Positions 1 to 8,264 of a DNA stretch of 64,000 nt are shown here, piece after piece. The DNA comes from JABDMH01 sp964428345 (lineage in GTDB: Bacteria; Bacteroidota; Bacteroidia; Chitinophagales; Saprospiraceae): positions 69,072-133,071 of the forward strand of contig CAYRYD010000009.1 in the NCBI GenBank assembly GCA_964428345.1. The letters run 5' to 3'. Numbering within the stretch: the stretch's first letter is position 1; every line of letters starts with the position of its first letter. A program made the translations under genes and the position numbers. The notes beneath the pieces are model-generated. The model worked only from the letters and a program-made list of their open reading frames with translations. It had not been told where the DNA came from and did no database searches.

Positions 1-2
1 CA

Positions 3-1673
3 TTGACCCATTATGAATATGCAGATGAAGTAATGGATTACCTCCGGATTCGCTACGAGGCCCTTGGTTCAAAATTAAACCTGGTATCCCTGGGTCATCT
101 CCTTTATGAGGCGGCAATTGCCGTTGCATTGGAGTTGGAGCACATCACCGGTGAAGCCAGATACCGACATTTTGCCTTCCGGTTTTCCGAGAAAAGTAAA
201 GGTTTGTTGCTCCTGGACGCCCTGCAAAATACCCGGGCGAAAGCCTTTAGCGGAGTGCCCGGACACATATTGACAGAACTAAGTAACCTGGAAACATCGA
301 TAGCAGAATTGGAGAAAGAACGCTTTCTCAATGACGATCGGAGAGAAACTGGTGGCAGTCCCGATTCGTTGGACGACCGGATTCTGGAAAAAAAACTGCT
401 TCTTTATGAAAAGGTCCGGCTCGTCAGTCAGCGATATCCGGAGTATTACAATCTCCGGTATGGTGCAACGACACTCCCGGTTACACAGATTCAGAAAGAG
501 TTGCTCGGACCGGATCAAACCCTGCTGGAGTATTTTCTGGGTTCAGACCTCTACATTTTCGTGATAAACCGGGATCAGTTTGAGGTAGTCACGGTGCTCC
601 TGCCGGAGGACTTTTATCTTCATCTGGATCATTTCATGACCTCTATCCAGGAATTCCGGACAATTGCCAGTGCTTCCCTTGACGTTAATATCCGCAACTA
701 TGTACAGTCGGCTACTGAACTTTACCGTTATCTGGTGGCTCCGGTAAAGCATTATTTGCGAAAGAACCTGATCATTGTGCCTGATGACCGTCTGGGCTAT
801 GTACCTTATGATGCCCTGCTTACCAGGCAGGTGGATAGCACGGAGTATTTTCGGAACCACCCCTACCTGATTCGTGACCATAGCATTAGTTATAATTATT
901 CTGCCAGTCTGCTGGCAGATATGAAAACGGATAAAGGCTTTGCAAGGGGAAGCGGATACCTGGGTTTTGCTCCCGATTTTTCCAATACCCAAATTGACGG
1001 ATTGGCGGAGCTGCTTTTTAACAGTGAAGAAATTCTGGGGGCCAAAGCGGAGTTGGGCGGACGAGTTTTCTTGAAGGAAGAAGCAACAAAGTCGAATTTT
1101 ATGGCCTGGCAGTCCAGGTTTGGGATTCTTCATCTGGCTACCCACGGTAAGGTCGATACAGAAAGCGAGGATTTTTCCTTCCTGGCATTTTCAAAAAATC
1201 AAAGCACCAATCCGGATGACTATTTCCTTTATCTCCGCGAAATTTACAACCTGCCGGTGCATGCCCGGATGGTCATTTTGAGTGCCTGCGAAACCGGTAC
1301 CGGTAAACTGTTTGAAGGAGAAGGTATCGCCAGCATCGCCAGAGGGTTTTCCTATGCCGGTGCAGAAAGTCTGATTGCCACCCGTTGGAACATCAACGAT
1401 AAAACTACCTCCCTTCTGATGGGGATGTTTTTGGGAAATATCAATGCCGGAATGACAAAAGACGATGCCCTGCAGACCGCTATACTCAGTTATATCGACA
1501 CCCAAAATCACCATTATGCTCACCCATTTTACTGGTCTTCCTTTATGGCCATTGGCAATATGGCCACCGTACCATTGCCGGATAGTCCCGCCTATCAGTT
1601 GATGTTATATGGCAGTCCTTTAATCCTCCTTTTTGCGGCATTATTATTTTACCTGCGCAGAAAGGTGAGTTGA
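3..1673 (+). CDS. CHAT-domain (caspase-like) protease, TPR-type, 5' end outside window
   Basis: Partial gene; the frame is open to the left edge, so the true start lies outside. The visible 556 residues begin with a helical region that looks like the last TPR-type repeats (residues about 1-150), then a CHAT domain (about 210-520). The two caspase-fold catalytic motifs are present: His381 in H-L-A-T-H-G and Cys429 in S-A-C-E-T-G. A hydrophobic segment near the C-terminus followed by R-R-K suggests a single-pass membrane anchor with the protease on the other side. CHAT proteases are clan CD cysteine peptidases that cleave specific protein partners; the substrate here is unknown. It ends 24 nt from the convergent end of the sigma-factor operon, and a papain-like protease lies on the far side of that operon. 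Confident on the CHAT call; the physiological role is inference. Confidence 0.88.
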   Translation: MTHYEYADEVMDYLRIRYEALGSKLNLVSLGHLLYEAAIAVALELEHITGEARYRHFAFRFSEKSKGLLLLDALQNTRAKAFSGVPGHILTELSNLETSIAELEKERFLNDDRRETGGSPDSLDDRILEKKLLLYEKVRLVSQRYPEYYNLRYGATTLPVTQIQKELLGPDQTLLEYFLGSDLYIFVINRDQFEVVTVLLPEDFYLHLDHFMTSIQEFRTIASASLDVNIRNYVQSATELYRYLVAPVKHYLRKNLIIVPDDRLGYVPYDALLTRQVDSTEYFRNHPYLIRDHSISYNYSASLLADMKTDKGFARGSGYLGFAPDFSNTQIDGLAELLFNSEEILGAKAELGGRVFLKEEATKSNFMAWQSRFGILHLATHGKVDTESEDFSFLAFSKNQSTNPDDYFLYLREIYNLPVHARMVILSACETGTGKLFEGEGIASIARGFSYAGAESLIATRWNINDKTTSLLMGMFLGNINAGMTKDDALQTAILSYIDTQNHHYAHPFYWSSFMAIGNMATVPLPDSPAYQLMLYGSPLILLFAALLFYLRRKVS

Positions 1674-1697
1674 TCTTTAACACAGCTGCTTCAGGAT

Positions 1698-2690
1698 TCA
1701 GATTGCAAATCTTGCTCCCAGGACGATCACAGAATAGGATTCCCGTACAATATCCTGCAAGGGATTGACAATATTGATAAACAAGGGAATACCCATGGTG
1801 AAGTATAGATTGTTCTTGCGATCAAAGGAATATTGAACTCCGGCATAGGCAAATAGGAATTCGGTACTTTTTATGAAGGGATGCGAGTCGTATTGGGAAG
1901 GTTTGAAAGCCAGGTTATAATTGATGCCGGGATAAAAAGTAAATTTCTGACTGTTGGTCCGGTGAATGAGAAAAAAATTAAAGCTGGAATTATAGAGCGA
2001 CTGATCGGTTACCTCACTGGGCAAATAACCCCGGAGTGTACTACTGAAAAAATAAAAAACATTGGGTGTTACACTTTTATAGTAAGATGCTCCAAGGTCG
2101 AAAAAATCACGGTCTGCACCCAGTTGAGTTCGTTTGGATTCATCGTTGATGGTGACCTTTGAATAGCCGCCCGTCAGGAGAAAACCAGGTTCATAAGCGA
2201 TCGGTTTAAAACGTAAACGAATGCCCACGTTGGCAATTCCACCAAAAGATTCATCGAAACGAACCTGAGTAAATGCCGGTTCTTCAGCTTCTTCGGCGCT
2301 GGATTTCTGAAATACCCGGAATGGAGAACTGGAGGATGAATTATCCAGCCGTGTCCGGGCATATCCAATCTGAACACCCAGATCCCAGCGGCCGGATTGG
2401 GAAATACCGTAGTAACCGGAAAGGTCGGTCTGAAACAGGCTGTTGCGCACCCGGTCCAGAATGGGAGAATTCCTGCCGCTTTCGTGAAAGGCCAGCCAGT
2501 AAGATACCAGACTGTTATTGAGAATGACTTCTCCCTGGCCATGTCTAAGTACCGTCGAGGCAGTTCCACTCACAATAAAACCCTGATCGAGGGTATCCAG
2601 CCCGGGTATGCTGTACCGGAATTTTTGGGCGCCTGCCTGAAGAGAGACGAGGCACATCAGTGTTAGGAAGAAAATAGATTTATAATGCAT
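1698..2690 (-). CDS. Secreted protein, probable outer-membrane beta-barrel, last gene of the ECF operon
   Basis: About 330 residues from the ATG at 2690, which starts a clear signal peptide (M-H-Y-K-S-I-F-F then a hydrophobic stretch ending A-G-A-Q). The frame is open further upstream but would overlap the preceding gene. The mature part has the alternating aromatic/polar strands typical of outer-membrane barrels (G-Y-Y-G-I-S, W-D-L-G-V-Q-I-G-Y, F-A-Y-A-G-V-Q-Y-S-F) and ends in A-R-F-A-I, a plausible barrel-closing strand. No named family recognised. It starts 16 nt after the upstream gene's stop and is the last of six co-directional genes led by an ECF sigma factor. Confidence 0.7.
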   Translation of the reverse strand: MHYKSIFFLTLMCLVSLQAGAQKFRYSIPGLDTLDQGFIVSGTASTVLRHGQGEVILNNSLVSYWLAFHESGRNSPILDRVRNSLFQTDLSGYYGISQSGRWDLGVQIGYARTRLDNSSSSSPFRVFQKSSAEEAEEPAFTQVRFDESFGGIANVGIRLRFKPIAYEPGFLLTGGYSKVTINDESKRTQLGADRDFFDLGASYYKSVTPNVFYFFSSTLRGYLPSEVTDQSLYNSSFNFFLIHRTNSQKFTFYPGINYNLAFKPSQYDSHPFIKSTEFLFAYAGVQYSFDRKNNLYFTMGIPLFINIVNPLQDIVRESYSVIVLGARFAI

Positions 2691-2706
2691 GACGGGAGTT
2701 TTCTGC

Positions 2707-3189
2707 TTATTGAATAGTGGTTTCTTGTTTGCTTCCATACCAGGTAATGACCGACGATTCAGTACCCTCGGCACAATGCTGAAGACAACGGCCTTCACCA
2801 CGGAAGACCGGCTCCTCTTCGTCAAAAGTTAATTCGAATGATTCATGCATATGACCGCCTTTGATCATATACCGGTCGTGTACCAGGATACCGCTCAATT
2901 TCCCCGCATCCATCGATAAACTGGCGGCCCGGATCATTTCCGGCCGGGTGCTGCGGGGTGCAAAAATTTCAAAAACCGCTGTCAGGGTATCCTCAGTTCC
3001 GATGGTTAAATCACCCCGGTAAATGAGTGAGGTGTCATTGCTGTAATAACAGTAAAAATCCCAGGTTCCCTCAACAGACTGGTTTTCTCCGGTTAATTTT
3101 ACGGAAGGTAAGGCGAAAAAGATAATCACCATCACCAGCAACAAGAGGGTGAGAAGGATCAGATTCCGGTTGGAATGTTTCCTTTTCAT
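2707..3189 (-). CDS. Membrane-anchored protein of unknown function
   Basis: About 160 residues from the ATG at 3189 (a GTG one codon earlier is possible). A basic N-terminus (K-R-K-H-S-N-R-N) is followed by about 20 hydrophobic residues, giving a type II anchor or uncleaved signal. The rest (residues 35-160) is soluble, beta-rich and contains three cysteines, two of them close together (C-L-Q-H-C). No family recognised. It sits inside the operon between a lipoprotein and a barrel-like protein, so it probably acts at the cell envelope. Real gene on the grounds of spacing, signal and codon pattern; function unknown. Confidence 0.65.
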   Translation of the reverse strand: MKRKHSNRNLILLTLLLLVMVIIFFALPSVKLTGENQSVEGTWDFYCYYSNDTSLIYRGDLTIGTEDTLTAVFEIFAPRSTRPEMIRAASLSMDAGKLSGILVHDRYMIKGGHMHESFELTFDEEEPVFRGEGRCLQHCAEGTESSVITWYGSKQETTIQ

Positions 3190-3210
3190 CACAGTGGGTA
3201 TTAATAATGG

Positions 3211-4128
3211 TTAGTTGCCGGCTGCTTTGACTAATAGAATCTGCTGGCCAGTACTTTTCGAGGTAAGTAACATGAAATTGACCCTTCGGATGGTATTGGG
3301 TGCACATCCACCGGCATTACGCCAATCATCTGAATCCGGGACACTCACCGGCTCGATAAACATTCCGGTAAAGGTTTCTGTACCCGCACCTTTGCGGGTC
3401 CGGTCAATAGTGATTTCAATGAAGTTGGCTGGTTTGTCGACGACCCCTGAAATCGGGTTTATGTGGGCGATGGTGCGTACCGGTTCGGTACCGCAGACCA
3501 CAAATTCGCGACTGCCGCTTGCTTCACTGGCAGGATGATGGTCCCCTGCTTCCAGATCGTAAACCTTCAATTGAGTCAACTCATTGCCCTGAGCATCTTT
3601 ATGAGGGACAAACCAGATACAATAGGCCCGGTCATAAGGCGTCACCCAGGCATTGGTAACCGCCACCGGTGGAGTTACGGCTGGTGCCGGAATGATCACC
3701 AGTGGAATGGGAGGAGCGACAAAGGCATCGCTGGTAAAGAAAAATTCTTCGGAGCGAACCAGGAGTGGATCGACCACCAGCACATTCGAACTACAGTCAG
3801 GATCATCGACATACACGTTTGGCGTACTGACCATCGCGACTTCCTCCGGTATGGTTACAATCAACCCTTCCAGCATGGGTTCATACTGTGCTTCCACCTG
3901 CAGCGGTGGGGCATTAGGAGTCGGATCGTCAATGAATACTTTACGACCCCGGAGAAAATTGGCCGGTATCGAACGCAACAGGATCTGATTTTCCCGGCCC
4001 TCCAATATCGCTGGTGAGGAATCAATGGAAATATTTCCATTGGAGGTTGTGTTGCAATCCGGATTACAGGAGAGCAGGGTTATGGTCAAAATGACCACAA
4101 ATGAAAGTAAGGTACTATGTGCTGCCAT
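3211..4128 (-). CDS. Putative lipoprotein of the ECF/CHAT locus
   Basis: 305 residues. The N-terminus carries a signal peptide ending in a lipobox-like L-L-S-C (Cys about residue 21), so the mature protein should be lipid-anchored. The body is rich in Pro, Val and Asp, with segments that read as beta-sandwich repeats (residues 40-130 and 170-290) and paired cysteines in the second half. No named domain recognised. It lies between the coiled-coil protein (4168-5271) and the anchored protein (2707-3189), in the same direction with gaps of 39 and 21 nt, so co-transcription is likely. Confidence 0.68.
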   Translation of the reverse strand: MAAHSTLLSFVVILTITLLSCNPDCNTTSNGNISIDSSPAILEGRENQILLRSIPANFLRGRKVFIDDPTPNAPPLQVEAQYEPMLEGLIVTIPEEVAMVSTPNVYVDDPDCSSNVLVVDPLLVRSEEFFFTSDAFVAPPIPLVIIPAPAVTPPVAVTNAWVTPYDRAYCIWFVPHKDAQGNELTQLKVYDLEAGDHHPASEASGSREFVVCGTEPVRTIAHINPISGVVDKPANFIEITIDRTRKGAGTETFTGMFIEPVSVPDSDDWRNAGGCAPNTIRRVNFMLLTSKSTGQQILLVKAAGN

Positions 4129-4167
4129 TTTTATCTGGATTTATCAAGGTTTCTTCAAGAGGGTTCA

Positions 4168-5271
4168 CTAAATGTTTTTTCGCAACTGGGTGAGAGATCG
4201 GTTGATTCTTTTTTCCAATGCCAGTACGTTGACTGACATATCGTCATAGGCGAGGGTAGCGATCTTCTGGGCTTTCCCCGGATTCTGCTTGTCTATTTGC
4301 TCTTTGATATCGCGCATGATATTCAGGATCTGGGTCTGATGAATGCCATTGACCATAAAATCAAAAACATCTTCCAGTTCATCGACAATCACAGGATCTT
4401 CCCAATACCGTTCTACGCCCTCCAGGTAGGAAAGCCGGTTGGCATCGAAGGTTTCCCAGACTTTATTGTAGGTTATGATATCCTGACTAAAACTCTGAAA
4501 GCCTCCGGCCGAGTTGAAATACAGTTTGATATACGGTAAATGATCCCGGAGATCTTTCGCTTTCCGCAGATAGTTGAGCAGGCTGGAGGAAATATCCCGG
4601 AAATATTCGTTTTGTCGTAGAAATTGCTCTTCGAGAGCATGTTCCAACTCCAGGGTGAGGCGGTCCACTTCACGCGCCAGGTCGTCGACTTTATTTTGCA
4701 GGGTACTGATTTCGACCTGTTGGTCACCGGTGAGTTTTTCGTAGCCGGCGATCTCGCTTTCCAGTTGTCTGCGGTTAGCTTCAAAATAAAGGATGGTATC
4801 CAGCAAGGTGCTGTTCAGGGCATTGAGCTGCTGACTGGTCAGCCTGTTTTTAGCCTTTAGTCCGGCGATCTGCTTTTCCAGGCCGGCAATCCGTTCTTTA
4901 AACTCCGGACTCTCTGCATCCATATTGACGACCAGGAAATCGATGTACATTTCTTCACGGGTAGGATCCAGTTCCAGTGCACCGTCAAGTGGTTTCAGCA
5001 TTTGGTGTTTTTCCGACAATAGTGATATGGAGATTGCCGGATCCACTTCGTTGCGAACAGGATAGGTGAAGGAATACTGACCTTCCTGATTTGTCGTCAC
5101 CTCCCCAATATCCGAGATCTGCAGTTTGGCATTCGGAAGTGATCTCAGTTCAGCACCCACTTTTTCCCGGAGGGTCAGATGGATATCAATGGCATCCAGC
5201 ACCTGAGATCCTGCAGAAGCGGGCAGCAAAAAGGCAAGGAAAATAAGCTGAAATAGGAATGCGTTTTTCAT
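4168..5271 (-). CDS. Secreted coiled-coil protein with N-terminal beta-sandwich
   Basis: About 367 residues from the ATG at 5271 (GTG at 5280 is an alternative). Signal peptide ends near P-A-S-A-G-S-Q. Residues about 25-110 resemble a carboxypeptidase-regulatory-like beta-sandwich, with the short N-x-E-G-x-Y motif seen in such domains. Residues about 120-220 form an uninterrupted coiled coil (heptads such as I-A-G-L-E-K-Q-I-A-G-L-K and L-E-S-E-I-A-G-Y-E-K-L). The C-terminal 140 residues are helical. It may be a periplasmic scaffold linking the envelope proteins of the operon; that is inference. No enzymatic motif visible. Confidence 0.72.
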   Translation of the reverse strand: MKNAFLFQLIFLAFLLPASAGSQVLDAIDIHLTLREKVGAELRSLPNAKLQISDIGEVTTNQEGQYSFTYPVRNEVDPAISISLLSEKHQMLKPLDGALELDPTREEMYIDFLVVNMDAESPEFKERIAGLEKQIAGLKAKNRLTSQQLNALNSTLLDTILYFEANRRQLESEIAGYEKLTGDQQVEISTLQNKVDDLAREVDRLTLELEHALEEQFLRQNEYFRDISSSLLNYLRKAKDLRDHLPYIKLYFNSAGGFQSFSQDIITYNKVWETFDANRLSYLEGVERYWEDPVIVDELEDVFDFMVNGIHQTQILNIMRDIKEQIDKQNPGKAQKIATLAYDDMSVNVLALEKRINRSLTQLRKNI

Positions 5272-5375
5272 GGTCTTCACTGGGTCTTTTATTTTCCATG
5301 GAACCGGCCCGGATAATACAAAGATCCATAAAGTCGGCGAATCTTGTATTCAGGCCATCAGCCCCAACAGAAAAA

Positions 5376-6260
5376 TCATTCTTTTCTTTTGCTTTTGGGC
5401 TTTAGGCTGACGGGTTTTTCCTCCTCAAAAGGAGTCATTTCTTCGGTTTCATCCTCCGACATTTCCGGGTTAAAGGCCGGATCATTATCCTGATATTGTT
5501 CATTATTGAAATTGTTGTAAATATCACCTTCGATCATTTCAATTTCTACCCAATCCCGGAAACGATGGGGTTCGACGAGATATTGATTGAGATGCTCTTC
5601 TTTCACCCGTTTTGCTTCATAGTTGGCATTGATCAGATATTCGGTAAAATCCTGCGCCAGCTTAATCAGGCTGAGGATAGCGGCCAGTGGGATGGCCGAA
5701 TATTGGTCGCTTCCGGTGACTTCGGCAACGACTTGTTCGAAGTCGTGCGAATAGATGTCCTGAAGTTCGCGAAGACGGTACTGCAGGGAATTGGCATAAA
5801 CATCTTTATTAAACCGGATCATTTTCATTTTCTTCTTATCGAGAAAATCCCTTTTGATCTCAACCAATTGGCGGTTAAACTCGTCGGCGATCTTCATATA
5901 AGCCCGCTTAACCCTGGCAACCTCCTCTGGCCGGATGTGGTTGGCCTGTGCTTTGAAGGTAGATGCCAGGCTTTCCGCTTCGAGTTTTAATTCGCGGTAT
6001 TTACGCATAAATTCAGTCTGTAGAAAACCATGCAGGGTTTTGTCGAGCTTATTGTGTTGGGTAGCGACAATGGCCTGTTGCTGATTGCTGCGCTCAGTCA
6101 TGACACCACGCACATAGTCCAGATTGTTTTGAAAGTTGATGATGTTAAATTCCGCAACACCGGCATCGTCTTTAAATTTCTCATCCTCCTGGGCTGATAG
6201 CGTGGAAAGACTTCCGGAGATCAGGAAGATCAATAACCAGAGAAAATGGATGTTTTTCAT
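5376..6260 (-). CDS. Secreted helical protein of unknown function
   Basis: 294 residues with a clean signal peptide (M-K-N-I-H-F-L-W-L-L ... L-S-A-Q). The mature protein is almost entirely charged helix (residues 40-240) and ends in an acidic stretch followed by a basic tail (K-P-K-S-K-R-K-E). No family recognised. It follows the anti-sigma-like gene by 29 nt in the same direction and precedes the coiled-coil protein by about 100 nt. The helical, tail-bearing architecture next to a coiled-coil partner suggests a structural or adaptor role, as inference only. Confidence 0.68.
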   Translation of the reverse strand: MKNIHFLWLLIFLISGSLSTLSAQEDEKFKDDAGVAEFNIINFQNNLDYVRGVMTERSNQQQAIVATQHNKLDKTLHGFLQTEFMRKYRELKLEAESLASTFKAQANHIRPEEVARVKRAYMKIADEFNRQLVEIKRDFLDKKKMKMIRFNKDVYANSLQYRLRELQDIYSHDFEQVVAEVTGSDQYSAIPLAAILSLIKLAQDFTEYLINANYEAKRVKEEHLNQYLVEPHRFRDWVEIEMIEGDIYNNFNNEQYQDNDPAFNPEMSEDETEEMTPFEEEKPVSLKPKSKRKE

Positions 6261-6289
6261 GACAGTAGTTTTTTAGGTTTAATTTATGA

Positions 6290-7036
6290 TTATTTGGTTT
6301 GGGCATTCTTTAATTCCTGTGCCTGACGATAGTGCAGGTGGTTTTGATCATTGAGAATCCTGTCCAGCATCTCCTGGCAGGTCTGGTCCTGACTCAGACA
6401 GCTCAGTAGGGCATACCACTGGGCATCTTCAATATAACGTATATCATTACTGTTTATCACTTCCGCAAAATAGTTACCGGCTGCGGTATATGCCCGGGCA
6501 AGAAAATGGGCATGTCCCAGGTAATATCTTGCCATAATATATTGGTCATTTTCAGGGGAGATTTGTTCCAGGTTTTGAATGGCAGCCCGGTAATCATTGT
6601 CCCGGAGAGCCTGTAGACCAGCCGCTAAATTGGCTTCGATCGTTTCATCACCGGAACTTCTCATGGTGAAAACCGGGGCCTCGTAGTAGTTCATGGCCAG
6701 TTGCTGGTTTGACAGCGATTGACCACCAGGTATCAGAAAGAAGAAAGCTCCGATCAGGATGATGACACTGGCTGCGATGGCCAGGGTGTATAACCTCCGG
6801 GTTCTGGATGCCAGACTGACCACTTTACTGTCTTCTGCTTCCAGAGCCTTCAGCTGGTTGCGGAGGTTTTCACTGATCATAAAGTCGATCATATGATGCG
6901 CGGTTTGCCGGCGGTCAAATTCATTGGCCAGGTCTTTATCGGTTTCGAGTTGGGCTTCCAGCTCTTTCCGTTCGGCATCCGACAGCTCATTGCTGAGGTA
7001 TTGCTCAATTAAATCGATATTATTTTGCTGGTTCAT
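6290..7036 (-). CDS. Anti-sigma-factor-like membrane protein with TPR repeats
   Basis: 248 residues. The N-terminus (residues 1-60) has the zinc-finger-less anti-sigma pattern common in Bacteroidota: Y-L-S-N-E-L-S-D-A-E-R followed by an acidic helix. One transmembrane segment lies at about residues 83-105. The outer part (residues 130-240) has TPR-type helical pairs (A-L-R-D-N-D-Y-R-A-A-I-Q-N-L-E, then Y-Y-L-G-H-A-H-F). The gene begins 2 nt after the sigma-factor gene ends, the usual sigma/anti-sigma arrangement. Likely role: hold the ECF sigma factor at the membrane and release it when the periplasmic TPR part senses a signal. Role is inferred from position and layout. Confidence 0.8.
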   Translation of the reverse strand: MNQQNNIDLIEQYLSNELSDAERKELEAQLETDKDLANEFDRRQTAHHMIDFMISENLRNQLKALEAEDSKVVSLASRTRRLYTLAIAASVIILIGAFFFLIPGGQSLSNQQLAMNYYEAPVFTMRSSGDETIEANLAAGLQALRDNDYRAAIQNLEQISPENDQYIMARYYLGHAHFLARAYTAAGNYFAEVINSNDIRYIEDAQWYALLSCLSQDQTCQEMLDRILNDQNHLHYRQAQELKNAQTK

Positions 7037-7038
7037 TT

Positions 7039-7632
7039 TTAGCTGCTTTTAAGAATATTTTTCAATTGGGGTTCCTGATCGACAATAGAGAGTAATTTTT
7101 GATAACAATTGTAACGCTGCCTTCGGGCGATGCCTGCATTGTCCAGACCGACTTTCTCGGCGATTTCTTCCATACTGTAAGACAATTTCCAGAGTTCGAG
7201 TATTTGCTGACACTTTTCTCCCAGCATCTGGACGAGCTGTTGCAATATTTGCTTTTGTTCGTCCTGCAGGGAAAGTGATTCCGGAGTATCTAACGACACC
7301 TGGTCCAGGGTTGTAGTGTCTTCTGTATACGTCATTCTCTTATTTTTCTTGAGCCTGTTCAACCAGAGAAACCGGCAAATCGAATACAGGTAAGCTTTGA
7401 TATTTCCATCACCCCGGTATTTGTCTTTGCGTACATTATCATCAAGGGCAATAATTCCTTCATGGAAGATATCCACTCCTTCTTCACTGCTTCCGCTGTT
7501 GTTTCTTACGAATCCAACGACCTGGTTTTTCAGTTGCTTGTCTCCGTAAATGGTTGCGATTGCCTGTTGTCGTCTCATCCCTCCGTTTTTTATATCGTCC
7601 AGTAGTGAGCTGTCATTCGAAATGCTTTTCAT
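7039..7632 (-). CDS. ECF-type RNA polymerase sigma factor
   Basis: About 197 residues from the ATG at 7632; a GTG two codons earlier is possible. Region sigma-2 is seen around residues 40-105 (G-V-D-I-F-H-E-G-I-I-A-L-D-D, then Y-L-Y-S-I-C-R-F-L-W-L-N-R-L-K-K) and sigma-4 around 125-185 (L-G-E-K-C-Q-Q-I-L-E-L-W, then Y-S-M-E-E-I-A-E-K-V-G as the helix-turn-helix). This is a sigma-70 subfamily found next to TPR anti-sigma, CHAT and caspase-type genes in Bacteroidota. First gene of a six-gene operon. A 13-bp palindrome overlaps the region just before the start codon (7633-7645). Confidence 0.9.
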   Translation of the reverse strand: MKSISNDSSLLDDIKNGGMRRQQAIATIYGDKQLKNQVVGFVRNNSGSSEEGVDIFHEGIIALDDNVRKDKYRGDGNIKAYLYSICRFLWLNRLKKNKRMTYTEDTTTLDQVSLDTPESLSLQDEQKQILQQLVQMLGEKCQQILELWKLSYSMEEIAEKVGLDNAGIARRQRYNCYQKLLSIVDQEPQLKNILKSS

Positions 7633-7645
7633 ATACACAGTGTAT
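7633..7645. promoter_or_regulatory. Perfect 13-bp palindrome abutting the sigma-factor start codon
   Basis: ATACAC-A-GTGTAT directly precedes the ATG of the ECF gene. It could be an operator or affect translation initiation. The match is short, so chance is possible. Confidence 0.25.
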
Positions 7646-8264
7646 TAAGAAACCAGAATGTCCGGCTAAAAGTGAAATTTTTTTTAATGATTCCTGTAAA
7701 GTTCTTGCGGGAGCATTTTTCCGGATACACCGGACCGGGAATCAGGTCAATCCTGCCCGTCAATTGCCGGCAATGAGTAGCCGGAACCGGTATTGACAAA
7801 GAGATCGCAAAACCGGAAAATCCACAATACAGGGGATATTGCAGGCTCGGCGCAAAGATTTGGTCCCGTTGTTCCAGGGGTGGAAGCTCCTTTACTAAAG
7901 GGAATCTCAGGAGCAGCGCTACCGGACGGGGGCCGGTGACCTCATGATGGTGGTACGTGCCGGTAATTGCTTTCCACATCGGTTTGGAATATTTTGATTG
8001 ATGCTGTGCAGCGGGCTCCCACAACCGCTTCTCAGTTGGTTTCTTGCCTGTAGATCCGGTTATAATCAATATAAAGATAGGGTTTTTAGCTGCTTGCACC
8101 GAGGAAGAACGCCGGATCGATTCCTTCAAAGCGCACTCGACGCCAATGAGTCAGAGTGATTTGTTAAGAAAATGTTAAGATATTGAATGCTGAGGGACAA
8201 TACGACTGGCTGCTTCACGATATATCGACTTTAAATAGGATTTGTTTTTTGTAAATTTCACGAT
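7646..8264. other. Divergent intergenic region between ECF sigma and papain-like genes
   Basis: About 620 bp without a convincing gene. A minus-strand open frame (7629-8129) has no recognisable domain, no sensible start and a composition unlike its neighbours. It must hold two divergent promoters. No exact TAnnTTTG is visible; near the papain gene TAGGATTTG (8237-8245) is one base too long, and TGTTAAG occurs twice in 8161-8180. A sigma-specific promoter unlike the housekeeping one would fit an autoregulated ECF locus. Confidence 0.4.

Noticed and set aside
543..1145. 200-codon antisense frame in the CHAT gene
   Set aside because: Shadow of the CHAT reading frame.
7629..8129. 166-codon minus-strand open frame upstream of the sigma gene
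   Set aside because: No recognisable domain or signal, uneven composition and no plausible start; fits chance in an intergenic region.
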